Origin: Clostridiaceae bacterium
GTDB taxonomy: Bacteria; Bacillota; Clostridia; DSM-8532
Direction of reading: 5' to 3'
Assembly (NCBI GenBank): GCA_012519655.1
Contig: JAAYPS010000113.1
Coordinates: 1 to 41,207 of the forward strand
DNA: 41,207 nt
This document shows, one piece after another, positions 25,935 to 34,987 of the stretch (positions within the stretch are counted from its first letter, which is position 1; each line of letters starts with the position of its first letter). The position numbers were made by a program, and so were the translations under genes. The notes beneath the pieces are model-generated. The model was not told the DNA's origin. It ran no database searches and saw only the letters and a program-made list of their open reading frames with translations.

Positions 25935-27200
25935 ATGATGACCAAAGCAGTTCGCTTGTATGGAAAAAATGATTTAAGACTCGAAGAATTTGAGCTTCCC
26001 AAGATTAAGGATGATGAGATATTAGCTCAAATCGTATCAGATAGTATATGTATGTCATCTTACAAAGCAGCGATTCAAGGAGCAGATCATAAAAGAGTTC
26101 CTAATGATGTAAGTGAAAATCCCATTATCTTAGGACATGAATTCTGTGGGGTAATTCTTGAGGTAGGTAGTAAGTGGAAAGATAAGTTCCAACCTGGAAT
26201 GAAATTTTCTATACAACCAGCTTTAAATTTAAAAGACAACCCATTTGCAGCTCCAGGATATTCTTATAGTTATATTGGTGGAAGTTCCACACATATTATA
26301 ATACCTAATGAAGTAATGGAACAGGGCTGTTTGCTGGAGTACAAGGGTGATGCGTTCTTCCATGGTTCGCTTTCCGAACCCATGTCTTGTGTTATAGGTG
26401 CATTTCATGCAAACTATCATACTGAAAGTGGAAGTTATGTGCACAACATGGGCATTAAAGAAGGTGGTAACATGGCCATCTTAGCAGGTGTAGGTCCAAT
26501 GGGGCTTGGCGCTATTGATTATGTTCTTCACACTGACAGGAGACCTTCACGTCTTGTTGTAACAGATATTGACGAGGAACGACTTGCAAGAGCAGCAACA
26601 CTCTATACCATAGAGGAAGCAAAGAAAAATGGTATTGAATTAATTTATCTAAATACTGGCTCGGTTTCTGATCCAGTAAAAAGTTTAATGGATCTTACCG
26701 ATGGTAAAGGGTATGATGATGTTTTCGTTTATGTTCCTGTAAAGTCGGTTGTTGAACAAGGGGATAAAATATTAGCAAAAGACGGATGTCTTAACTTCTT
26801 TGCAGGTCCTACCGATCCTGCCTTTACAGCCGAATTGAATTTTTATAATGTTCATTACAGTTCAACACATATAGTGGGAACTAGCGGTGGAAATACAGAT
26901 GATATGATAGAATCATTGGATATGATGGCTAATGGAAAAATCAATCCAGCTGCAATGATTACCCATATTGGTGGGCTTGATAGTGTTGTTGATACAACAT
27001 TGAATTTGCCCAATATCCCAGGTGGGAAGAAATTGGTATATACGAATATTTCAATGGAGCTTACAGCAATAAGTGATTTTGCGAAAAAAGCCGACGAGAA
27101 TCCTATGTTCGCGGAACTTGCAAAAATTGTTGAAAAAAACAATGGGTTATGGAGTCTTGAAGCTGAGAATTATCTTTTAGAGAATGCTGAAAAAATATAG
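25935..27200 (+). CDS. Zinc-type medium-chain dehydrogenase, L-sorbose-1-phosphate-reductase-like (SorE family)
   Basis: This 421-residue cytoplasmic dehydrogenase has a GroES-like N-terminal domain with probable catalytic zinc ligands Cys39 (SICMSS), His68 and Glu69 (GHEFCG). A Rossmann domain follows with AILAGVGPMGLGAIDY as the nucleotide-binding glycine loop. The structural-zinc four-cysteine lobe is absent. Overall it resembles the L-sorbose-1-phosphate reductase family, which reduces a ketose 1-phosphate at C2 to a hexitol phosphate with NAD(P)H. It is first in the eight-gene operon. With isomerase and kinase downstream, the likely substrate is a 6-deoxyketose 1-phosphate. Confidence 0.8.
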   Translation: MMTKAVRLYGKNDLRLEEFELPKIKDDEILAQIVSDSICMSSYKAAIQGADHKRVPNDVSENPIILGHEFCGVILEVGSKWKDKFQPGMKFSIQPALNLKDNPFAAPGYSYSYIGGSSTHIIIPNEVMEQGCLLEYKGDAFFHGSLSEPMSCVIGAFHANYHTESGSYVHNMGIKEGGNMAILAGVGPMGLGAIDYVLHTDRRPSRLVVTDIDEERLARAATLYTIEEAKKNGIELIYLNTGSVSDPVKSLMDLTDGKGYDDVFVYVPVKSVVEQGDKILAKDGCLNFFAGPTDPAFTAELNFYNVHYSSTHIVGTSGGNTDDMIESLDMMANGKINPAAMITHIGGLDSVVDTTLNLPNIPGGKKLVYTNISMELTAISDFAKKADENPMFAELAKIVEKNNGLWSLEAENYLLENAEKI

Positions 27201-27269
27201 ATTATACATTATTTAATCTATAGTAATAGATTTTGAAAAGGTAAAAATAGATAAAGAGAGGCGAATAAT

Positions 27270-28658
27270 ATGGCAACCCCCGTTATAATGCCCAGGCAGG
27301 GCAATTCAGTTGAAAGCTGCATTATTACAGAATGGTTTGTGAAAAAAGGGCAGGAAGTTGCAGAAGGCGATGTGCTATTTTCATATGAAACCGACAAGGC
27401 AGCTTTTGAAGAAGAATCCAAAGTCAGTGGTACTGTGCTTGAACTTTTTTTCGAAGAAGGCGACGATGTACCTGTCTTGACAAATGTTTGTGTAATAGGA
27501 GAGCAAGGTGAAGATATTACACCTTTCGTTCCTGAGGGAGCGCAGATTGATAACACCGAACAACAGGAAGGTGCAAATGCTTCATCAGACAGTGCTGAAA
27601 ACCAAACTGTCAAAGAGATTGAAGTACCCGATACTATTGAACCTCAGCACGAGCAGATAGCTTTAAAGACTGACGGAGAAATATTTATTTCACCAAGAGC
27701 TAGAAATCTTGCTGAAAAAATTGGGGCAGATATCCGCTATGCGGATCCTACCGGTCCTAACCAAAGAATTATTGAACGTGATATAAGGAAACTACAGCAA
27801 GAAGGTCTTCTCGTTACCCCGGGTGCAAAGGAAGCTTACAAAAACTTAGATCAGTCAATTAAAGGACTTGGTTTAGGTGGACGCATAACAACGTCAGATC
27901 TTAATAAGAGTGTTGTGGCCGAGAGTAAACCTGTTGAAGTAGCTAGTGGAGTTAAAGATGAGGTAGAGTATGAAGAAGTTAAACTTTCTAATATTCGCAA
28001 GGTTATAGCAAGAACTATGCACTCATCCTTGTCTGAGATGGCTCAGTTAACATTAAACACTTCATTCGATGCAACCGAAATAATAAACTTACGTAAGAAA
28101 CTTAAAGCCAACGCAGAAAAAATGGGGCTTACAAATATAACCCTAAACGATATATTGTTATATGCCGTAAGTCGTGTGTTGCTTATGCATAAAGCAATAA
28201 ATGCACATTTTACAGGTGAAACCATCAGATATTTCTCAAATGTTCATATGGGTGTTGCTGTGGACACAGAACGTGGGCTAATGGTTCCTACATTGTTTAA
28301 TGCTAACAAAAAATCTCTTAATGATATAGCAATTGAAACTAAAGAACTTGCACAGGCTTGCCAGAAAGGTACGATAAATCCTGATTATTTACAGGGTGGT
28401 ACTTTTACAGTTACTAACTTGGGTGCACTAGGTATTGAATCATTCACACCAGTTATCAATCCTCCCCAAACTGCTATTCTGGGTGTCAATACAACTGAAC
28501 AAAGAATAAGAGAAGTAGACGGTACAATACAATCATATACAGCCATGTCGCTGTCGCTTACTTTTGATCACAGAGCAGTTGATGGTGCTCCTGCAGCAAG
28601 GTTTTTGAAGGATTTAACTCAAGCGCTTGAGAACTTTAATGTTCTTCTTGCAAAATAG
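27270..28658 (+). CDS. Dihydrolipoyl acyltransferase (E2) of a 2-oxoacid/acetoin dehydrogenase-type complex
   Basis: The protein has 462 residues. Domains in order: one lipoyl domain (1-80, lipoyl-lysine Lys43 in ETDKAA), an acidic linker, a peripheral subunit-binding domain (about 138-175, SPRARNLAEKIG), what looks like a second degenerate one (about 182-213, TPGAKEAY then GLGGRITTSDLN), and a catalytic acyltransferase domain (about 230-462) with DHRAVDG (His434, Asp438). It moves an acyl group from the E1-TPP adduct via lipoate to CoA. The acyl group is not fixed by sequence; the operon suggests acetyl. Two E3/E1-binding domains after one lipoyl domain is unusual. Confidence 0.88.
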   Translation: MATPVIMPRQGNSVESCIITEWFVKKGQEVAEGDVLFSYETDKAAFEEESKVSGTVLELFFEEGDDVPVLTNVCVIGEQGEDITPFVPEGAQIDNTEQQEGANASSDSAENQTVKEIEVPDTIEPQHEQIALKTDGEIFISPRARNLAEKIGADIRYADPTGPNQRIIERDIRKLQQEGLLVTPGAKEAYKNLDQSIKGLGLGGRITTSDLNKSVVAESKPVEVASGVKDEVEYEEVKLSNIRKVIARTMHSSLSEMAQLTLNTSFDATEIINLRKKLKANAEKMGLTNITLNDILLYAVSRVLLMHKAINAHFTGETIRYFSNVHMGVAVDTERGLMVPTLFNANKKSLNDIAIETKELAQACQKGTINPDYLQGGTFTVTNLGALGIESFTPVINPPQTAILGVNTTEQRIREVDGTIQSYTAMSLSLTFDHRAVDGAPAARFLKDLTQALENFNVLLAK

Positions 28659-28683
28659 GTAAAATGGTAAGGAAGTGAATTTT

Positions 28684-30048
28684 GTGGTTTATGATTTGAT
28701 AGTTATTGGCGGAGGCCCGGGAGGGTATCTTGCTTCTGAGCGCGCTGGGCAAGCAGGCTTGTCGGTATTGCTTATAGAAAAGAGGGCTTTAGGTGGAGTT
28801 TGCCTAAATGAAGGATGCATTCCATCAAAAGCGCTGCTAAACTCGGCTAAAATTGCCGATTATGCGAAAGATGGAAAGAAATATGGAGTTGTTGCAAAAG
28901 ATGTAGCAATTGACCATAAAGCAGTTGTTAAAAGAAAAAATAAGGTCGTGAGGACTTTAGTTGCTGGCGTGTCAATGAAAATGAAAAAAAACAATGTAAC
29001 TGTAATAAGCGATGAAGCAGTTATTCAAGGACGCAGTTCAGAAGGTTTTGTCGTAAGGACCGGAGATGTTGAAAACATTGGGAAAAGGCTTTTAATTGCA
29101 ACGGGTTCAGTTCCGTCCATGCCGCCTATTACAGGGTTGCATGAAGGATACAAGAATGGGTTTGTTCTAACAAACAGAGAAATTCTTGATCTCACAGAAG
29201 TTCCTGAGAAGCTGGTAATTATAGGCGGGGGAGTTATTGGGCTTGAAATGGCTTCATATTTTAACTCTGCAGGTAGTAAAGTAACTGTAATAGAGATGCT
29301 AGACCATATTGCAGGCCCCACCGACAGTGAAATTAGCTCCATTCTTCTAAATAGTTATAAGAAAAAGGGTGTTGATTTTAAGCTTTCTGCAAAAGTTACA
29401 GAAATCACCGATAGTGAAGTTCTTTTTGAAACATCGGAAGGCAAACAGTCTGTATCTGCTGATAAAGTACTTGCCAGTATTGGTAGAAGACCATTTACAG
29501 AAGGTCTTGGCCTTGAAAAAATCGGCGTTGAAACTCTGCGAGGTGGAGTAAAAACCGATGAATATCTAAGGACAAATATCCCTGGAGTTTACGCAGTAGG
29601 TGATGTAAATGGAGTTTCTTTGCTGGCCCATACTGCTTATCGTGAAGCAGAGGTTTGTGTTAACCATATTCTTGGCAATAAAGATATAATGCGTTATAAT
29701 GCGATACCTTCGGTTATATATACAAACCCTGAAGTAGCATGTGTTGGCGAAACAGAACAAACTGCTAAGGAAAAAGGGCTGGATGTAGAAATAGTAAAAC
29801 TTCCTCTTGCATATAGTGGACGGTATGTAGCCGAGAACTCTGATATGAGCGGTATCATTAAAGTTATTATGCATAAGAAGTATAGAACGATTCTGGGAGT
29901 TCATATGATTGGTAGTTATGCTTCTGAAATAATTTATGGAGCAGCCATGATGATAGAAAGCGAAATGCGTGTAGAGGATGTCCGTGAAATAGTGTTCCCG
30001 CATCCAACTGTTGGAGAAGCATTAAGAGAGATAATGTGGGAATTATAG
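28684..30048 (+). CDS. lpdA: Dihydrolipoamide dehydrogenase (E3)
   Basis: This 454-residue flavoprotein reoxidises the dihydrolipoyl arm of E2 with NAD+. Features are FAD-binding GGGPGG (9-14), the redox-active disulfide Cys40/Cys45 in GGVCLNEGCIPSK, the NAD-binding VIIGGGVIGLEMAS, a second FAD motif (GVYAVGDVNG), and the C-terminal HPTVGE catalytic pair (His440, Glu445). The start is GTG 28684, because a GTG at 28675 lies inside the AAGGAAG ribosome site. It sits between E2 and E1, as expected for a dedicated complex. Confidence 0.93.
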   Translation: MVYDLIVIGGGPGGYLASERAGQAGLSVLLIEKRALGGVCLNEGCIPSKALLNSAKIADYAKDGKKYGVVAKDVAIDHKAVVKRKNKVVRTLVAGVSMKMKKNNVTVISDEAVIQGRSSEGFVVRTGDVENIGKRLLIATGSVPSMPPITGLHEGYKNGFVLTNREILDLTEVPEKLVIIGGGVIGLEMASYFNSAGSKVTVIEMLDHIAGPTDSEISSILLNSYKKKGVDFKLSAKVTEITDSEVLFETSEGKQSVSADKVLASIGRRPFTEGLGLEKIGVETLRGGVKTDEYLRTNIPGVYAVGDVNGVSLLAHTAYREAEVCVNHILGNKDIMRYNAIPSVIYTNPEVACVGETEQTAKEKGLDVEIVKLPLAYSGRYVAENSDMSGIIKVIMHKKYRTILGVHMIGSYASEIIYGAAMMIESEMRVEDVREIVFPHPTVGEALREIMWEL

Positions 30049-30141
30049 TTTTTACACTTTATTAATTAAAACGTAATAAATTTACCGTTTGATAAATTTA
30101 AGGAGCAACAAGAATGTTAATTATGGAAGGAGATTGGGAAA

Positions 30142-32616
30142 ATGCCTAAATCACAATATGTTGATCCAGTTGAAATAAGAAAAAAGGGAGCAATAACCTT
30201 TAAAGATATCCCGGTTAATCAATATGATAAGACCATTGAGGAAGAAAAGAAAAACTTCTCTACCGAGGATTTGCTCAGAATTTATAGAGATATGGCCATT
30301 ATTCGTGAATTTGAAACCATGATGAATGATATTAAAACAATGGGAGAATATAATGGTGTGCCATATAACCATCCAGGACCTGCCCATTTGTCCATAGGTC
30401 AGGAAGCTGCTGCTGTTGGACAGGCATACCTTTTAGACATTGATGATTTTATATTCGGCTCTCACAGAAGTCATGGCGAAATCCTTGCGAAAGGTCTTTC
30501 TGCAATTAACAAGCTTCCTGATGAAGAACTTATGAAAATAATGAAGGACTTTCGCGATGGCATAATATTAAACATTGTAGAAAAAAGAAACACAAGTGGA
30601 AATGTTAAAGAACTTGCTATAGACTTTCTAATTTATGGCGCAATGGCAGAAATATTTGCTCGTGAAACTGGCTTTCAAGCCGGGTTAGGTGGCTCAATGC
30701 ATGCTTTCTTTACACCGTTTGGTATTTATCCTAACAATGCCATTGTTGGTGGTTCAGCCGATATAGCAGTAGGTGCAGCATTATATAAGAAAGTAAACAG
30801 GAAAAAGGGAATTGTAATTGCAAATATTGGCGATGGGGCTCTTGGTTGTGGTCCGGTCTGGGAGGCATTATGTCTGTCTGCTATGGATCAATATAAAAAA
30901 CTATGGGAGGGCGAGTATAAGGGCGGTCTTCCATTCATTATGAATATTTTTAACAATCACTACGGAATGGGTGGTCAAACCCGCGGAGAAACAATGGGTT
31001 ATGATTTACTTGCTCGTATCGGTGCCGGTGTAAATCCAGAGCAGATGCATGCTGAAAGAATTGATGGGTATAACCCACTAGCAGTGATAGATGCGATTGG
31101 CAGAAAGAAAAAGCTCCTCCTTAAGCAAAAAGATGGTCCTGTTTTCTTGGATACTGTAACTTATCGTTATTCAGGACATTCACCATCAGACGCTTCAAGC
31201 TACAGAAGTAAGGAAGAAATTGATACATGGATGGAGCATGATCCGATTATTACATTCCGTAAGCAGCTTGTAGACGCCGCTGTGGCACCTGACAGCGCTT
31301 TTGACGAAATAATAGAAAATGCACGCTCACTTGTTACAAAAACATTGAAGCTTGCAATAGATGATTCGGTATCTCCAAGAATGGATTTAAACAAAGATAC
31401 ACAGGCCATCGCAAAACTAATGTTCTCAAACCAAAGGATAGAAAAGATGGAAGAGCGTGAATGCGAAGTCCTGATGCCTAAAGAAGAAAATCCACAGTGG
31501 AAGAGAGTTCAAAAGAAAGAACGTTTTGGTCTTGATAAAGACGGAAAACCCGTTTCTAAAAATAGGGTATACCAGCTTAGAGATGGACTTTTTGAAGCAA
31601 TTATTGATAAATTCTACACAGATCCTACATTGGTTGCATATGGAGAGGAAAACAGAGATTGGGGAGGCGCTTTTGCTGTTTACCGTGGCTTAACAGAATC
31701 ATTACCTTATCAACGTTTGTTCAACTCACCCATATCAGAAGGTGCAATTGTTGGTTCAGCCGTTGGCTACGCACTTTGTGGAGGTCGTCCTATAATAGAA
31801 CTTATGTACGCCGACTTTTTGGGTCGTGCAGGAGATGAGGTATTCAATCAGCTGGCGAAATGGCAGGCAATGAGTGCAGGACAACTGAAAATGCCCGTTG
31901 TTCTTCGTATTTCTGTAGGTTCAAAATACGGTGCTCAGCATTCACAAGACTGGACATCTTTAGTTGCCCATATTCCAGGACTAAAATGTGTTTTCCCAGT
32001 CACCCCATATGACGCAAAGGGCCTGATGAATAGCGCTTTATCTGGTACTGACCCTGTAATATTCTTTGAAAGTCAGAGAATATACGATGTAGGTGAACTG
32101 TTCCACAAAGAAGGAGTACCTGAAGGATATTATGAAATACCCATAGGCGAGCCTGATATTAAGAGGGATGGAAAGGATATTACAATCCTTACAATTGGTG
32201 CAACTTTATATCGTGCTCTTGATGCTGCAAAGATACTTGAGGAGAAATATGGATTGTCAGCAGAGATTATTGATGCCAGAAGTATTGTGCCGTTTAATTA
32301 TGAAAAAGTTATTGAGTCTGTTAAGAAGACAGGTCGCATATTGTTAACAAGTGATGCATGTGAAAGAGGCTCGCACTTAAAGGATATGGCTCAAACCATT
32401 AGCGAACTTGCTTTTGATTACCTTGATGCTCCTCCAGTTGTTGTTGGTTCAAAGAATTGGATAACACCAGCTCATGAACTCGAAGAATTCTTCTTCCCAC
32501 AACCTGAATGGATTATTGATGCTATCCATGAGAAGATTCTTCCATTGCCCGGTCATGTTCCTACAACTAATTTTACAAACCAGGAACTGTTGAGAATTAA
32601 TAAACTGGGTGTGTGA
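30142..32616 (+). CDS. Fused E1 alpha-beta TPP-dependent dehydrogenase component
   Basis: The protein has 824 residues. Residues about 1-430 are E1-alpha: [18 protein letters not shown], the TPP/Mg motif GDGA (230-233) with Asn271-Asn272, and [15 protein letters not shown]. Residues about 475-824 are E1-beta ([62 protein letters not shown]). The alpha half has an insertion of about 45 residues (around 120-165) between the AKG and [10 protein letters not shown] motifs, where acetoin- and pyruvate-type E1 are continuous. The enzyme should decarboxylate a 2-oxoacid or cleave an alpha-hydroxyketone onto lipoate. No biosynthetic gene for such a 2-oxoacid is in the operon, so acyloin-type cleavage is my preferred reading. 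Confidence 0.88.
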   Translation: MPKSQYVDPVEIRKKGAITFKDIPVNQYDKTIEEEKKNFSTEDLLRIYRDMAIIREFETMMNDIKTMGEYNGVPYNHPGPAHLSIGQEAAAVGQAYLLDIDDFIFGSHRSHGEILAKGLSAINKLPDEELMKIMKDFRDGIILNIVEKRNTSGNVKELAIDFLIYGAMAEIFARETGFQAGLGGSMHAFFTPFGIYPNNAIVGGSADIAVGAALYKKVNRKKGIVIANIGDGALGCGPVWEALCLSAMDQYKKLWEGEYKGGLPFIMNIFNNHYGMGGQTRGETMGYDLLARIGAGVNPEQMHAERIDGYNPLAVIDAIGRKKKLLLKQKDGPVFLDTVTYRYSGHSPSDASSYRSKEEIDTWMEHDPIITFRKQLVDAAVAPDSAFDEIIENARSLVTKTLKLAIDDSVSPRMDLNKDTQAIAKLMFSNQRIEKMEERECEVLMPKEENPQWKRVQKKERFGLDKDGKPVSKNRVYQLRDGLFEAIIDKFYTDPTLVAYGEENRDWGGAFAVYRGLTESLPYQRLFNSPISEGAIVGSAVGYALCGGRPIIELMYADFLGRAGDEVFNQLAKWQAMSAGQLKMPVVLRISVGSKYGAQHSQDWTSLVAHIPGLKCVFPVTPYDAKGLMNSALSGTDPVIFFESQRIYDVGELFHKEGVPEGYYEIPIGEPDIKRDGKDITILTIGATLYRALDAAKILEEKYGLSAEIIDARSIVPFNYEKVIESVKKTGRILLTSDACERGSHLKDMAQTISELAFDYLDAPPVVVGSKNWITPAHELEEFFFPQPEWIIDAIHEKILPLPGHVPTTNFTNQELLRINKLGV

Positions 32617-32643
32617 CAATAGTGTGATGAAAGGAGAATCTAA

Positions 32644-33426
32644 ATGAGTAACTGTAAAACATTACAAGGTAAAGTAGCGGTTGTTACCGGAGCGGCGCAA
32701 GGTCTTGGTGAAGCGTTGGCTAAAAGGCTGGACGAAGAAGGCTGCAAGGTGATAGTTGCAGATATCAACTATGCAAAAGCTGTAGAAGTTGCACAATCGT
32801 TATCCAACGCAATCCCCTTCGAAGTAGATGTAACAAATGAGGAACAAGTTGAGGCATTAATGCAAAAAGCCGTTGAGACATATGGGACATTGGATATACT
32901 TGTATCAAATGCAGCTGTGTTGATAGCCATGCCAACAACAGAGTTTCCATTAGACAAGTGGAAGATTATGATGGACGTTAACATTACCGGATATTTTCTC
33001 TGCGCCCGTGCTGCAGCAAGAATTATGGCTAAAAACAAAAGTGGTTCGATTATCCAAATAAATAGTAAGTCAGGTAAAAAAGGCTCGTACAAAAATGCAG
33101 CATATGCTACAGCTAAGTTTGCTGGGATAGGATTCACCCAAAGCCTGGCTCTTGAATTAGCCGAATGTGGTGTAAGAGTCAATGCTATTTGCCCAGGCAA
33201 CCTGTTGGATTCGCCTTTGTGGGTTAACAGTTTGTATAAGCAATATGCTAAAAATCAGGGAATTACTGAGGAAGAAGTACGACAAAAGTATTTGAACCAA
33301 GTTCCTATGAAACGTGGATGTGCTTATGAAGATGTAGCAAACGTTATGGTATTTTTGGCCTCTGATCAGTCAAGTTATATGACTGGGCAGGCAATTAATG
33401 TAACAGGTGGACAGGAAATGAGATAA
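32644..33426 (+). CDS. Short-chain dehydrogenase, sorbitol-6-phosphate 2-dehydrogenase-like (SrlD family)
   Basis: This 260-residue NAD(H) enzyme has the cofactor loop TGAAQGLG (15-22), NAA near 89-91, and the catalytic set Ser141, Tyr154 and Lys158 (YATAK). The sequence around the active site (IIQINSKSGKKGSYKNAAY) and the tail (YMTGQAINVTGGQEM) closely resemble SrlD, which oxidises C2 of D-glucitol 6-phosphate to fructose 6-phosphate. In this operon it would oxidise a deoxyhexitol phosphate made by the SorE-like enzyme. It follows the E1 gene by 27 bases with GAAAGGAG. An extended hairpin follows the gene. Confidence 0.87.
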   Translation: MSNCKTLQGKVAVVTGAAQGLGEALAKRLDEEGCKVIVADINYAKAVEVAQSLSNAIPFEVDVTNEEQVEALMQKAVETYGTLDILVSNAAVLIAMPTTEFPLDKWKIMMDVNITGYFLCARAAARIMAKNKSGSIIQINSKSGKKGSYKNAAYATAKFAGIGFTQSLALELAECGVRVNAICPGNLLDSPLWVNSLYKQYAKNQGITEEEVRQKYLNQVPMKRGCAYEDVANVMVFLASDQSSYMTGQAINVTGGQEMR

Positions 33427-33437
33427 GAACTCAGTTA

Positions 33438-33488
33438 AATATACTGCACCATGTGGACAACTATTTTATTTCACTGGTGCAGTGTATT
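33438..33488 (+). terminator. Intercistronic hairpin after the SDR gene
   Basis: A 14-bp stem (33438-33451 with 33475-33488, one G-T pair) closes a 23-base loop, 12 bases after the SDR stop. No T-run follows, so it is more likely an mRNA processing or partial-termination site that lowers expression of the downstream PHP, kinase and isomerase genes. Confidence 0.5.
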
Positions 33489-33516
33489 TCATAAATTCGA
33501 ACGAAGCACTAGGATG

Positions 33517-33610
33517 TGTGAACAAACAAATGTACATTACTTGTAGCAATTATCGTAAAATGACGCAAAAGTCTACACTGTGTGAACCAATAAATGTACA
33601 TTACTTGTGG
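33517..33610 (+). repeat. 30-base direct repeat before the PHP-domain gene
   Basis: A block at 33517-33546 and one at 33581-33610 agree at 27 of 30 positions, with the shared core AATGTACATTACTTGT. The spacing is 64 bases. The second copy ends in the GGGAGG ribosome site of the PHP gene, so the repeat arose by duplication of its leader or is used as paired binding sites. Confidence 0.7.
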
Positions 33611-33620
33611 GAGGATAAGA

Positions 33621-34898
33621 ATGCACAACTTGATAGAACAATTGAACCATCCTGTGAAGGAAACACGTATAGATTCATTAAAAAAATTATACCAGCTCTA
33701 TCTTAAAGGGGACATTAGTAAAGAACCCGTTGATTACGAATATGTAAACAATCATATTCATACCACATACTCATTTTCACCATACTCACCAACCAAGGCA
33801 TTGTGGATGGCCTTTATGTCAGGACTAAAGACAGCAGGCATAATGGATCATGATTCTGTTGGTGGGAATTTTGAATTTATTGAAGCTGGGAAAATCATTA
33901 ATATGGCTACGACTGTAGGCATGGAATGTAGGGTTGATATGTCAGAGACCAAATTATCTGATAAACGCATTAATAATCCCGATCAAAAGGGGATTGCGTA
34001 TGTAGCACTACATGGAATACCCCATACTCAGTTGGATACAATAAGTGGCTTTATTAAACCATACCAAGAACAGCGCAATATAAGAAATAGAGCCATGGTT
34101 GATAATATCAATAAACTCATGTCTGAATATGGAATATCGATAGATTTTGACAAGGACGTTTTACCCATTTCACTTGTAGATGATGGAGGAACAATAACTG
34201 AAAGGCACATATTATTTGCACTTTCAAAGAAAATAATTGAGAAAGTGGAAAAAGGAGAGCCAATCGTTAAGTTTCTTAAAGAAGAGCTACACATTTCTAT
34301 TTCGCAAAAGATCGAAGAGTTCCTTCTAAATGAGGACAACATTCATTATGCATATGACCTACTCGGTGTATTAAAAAGCCATTTAGTAGAGAAATTCTAT
34401 ATACCAGCCACCACTGAATGTCCACATGTAAGTGAATTTATTGATATTTGTAATAAAACAGGTGCAATATCAGCCTATGCATATCTTGGTGATGTGGGTG
34501 ATTCTGTAACTGGAGATAAAAAAACTCAGAAATTTGAAGATGATTATATCGAATTACTATTTGAAGAGATCCATAGACTGGGTTTTAGAGCAGTTACATA
34601 TATGCCTTCAAGAAATACAAAGGCTCAGCTTAGAAAACTTAAATTATTATGTGATAAATATGACTTATTTCAAATTAGTGGTGAAGATATTAACTCACCC
34701 AGGCAAAAGTTTATCTGTGAAGCTCTTAAAGATCCGGAATTTAAGAATCTCACAGATGCCACATGGGCATTAATTGGTCATGAAATAGCGGCAACCAGTG
34801 ATCTGGATAAGGCTATGTTTTCTAAAGAATCTGATGAAATTTTCATGGATTTGAGTGAGCGTATACAGTATTATAAGAATATAGGAATGAAAGCCTAA
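33621..34898 (+). CDS. PHP-domain protein, putative metal-dependent phosphoesterase
   Basis: The protein has 425 residues. The PHP active-site motifs are visible: His45-x-His47 (NNHIHTTYSFSP), Asp76-His77-Asp78 (MDHDSVGG), Glu102 (GMECR), and later GEDINSPR and GHEIAA. An insert of helices separates the two halves. PHP proteins hydrolyse phosphate esters, including histidinol phosphate in HisK, or act in nuclease/polymerase proofreading; this one has no polymerase region. In the operon it could remove phosphate from the tetrose phosphate or another intermediate, but that is a guess. The start is ATG 33621 after GGGAGGATAAGA. An ATG at 33594 lies ahead of that site. Confidence 0.75.
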   Translation: MHNLIEQLNHPVKETRIDSLKKLYQLYLKGDISKEPVDYEYVNNHIHTTYSFSPYSPTKALWMAFMSGLKTAGIMDHDSVGGNFEFIEAGKIINMATTVGMECRVDMSETKLSDKRINNPDQKGIAYVALHGIPHTQLDTISGFIKPYQEQRNIRNRAMVDNINKLMSEYGISIDFDKDVLPISLVDDGGTITERHILFALSKKIIEKVEKGEPIVKFLKEELHISISQKIEEFLLNEDNIHYAYDLLGVLKSHLVEKFYIPATTECPHVSEFIDICNKTGAISAYAYLGDVGDSVTGDKKTQKFEDDYIELLFEEIHRLGFRAVTYMPSRNTKAQLRKLKLLCDKYDLFQISGEDINSPRQKFICEALKDPEFKNLTDATWALIGHEIAATSDLDKAMFSKESDEIFMDLSERIQYYKNIGMKA

Positions 34899-34987
34899 AT
34901 TAGAGTTTTAGGAAACTGAAAGGTTTGCAACAGGGAATTATTTTATCAGAAACCTTACAATAATCATTGTATGAGGAGGGAATTAGA

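Noticed and set aside
29566-30003. 145-codon open frame antisense to the E3 gene
   Set aside because: It lies wholly opposite a well-supported enzyme gene, shows no recognisable domain, and its composition (Tyr/His/Ile runs) is what reverse reading of that gene gives.
25935-32616. Plain acetoin or pyruvate dehydrogenase operon
   Set aside because: The E1-E2-E3 genes alone would fit, but they are embedded between hexitol phosphate dehydrogenases, kinase and fucose isomerase under one promoter and terminator, so a sugar-derived substrate is more likely. Kept as the alternative.
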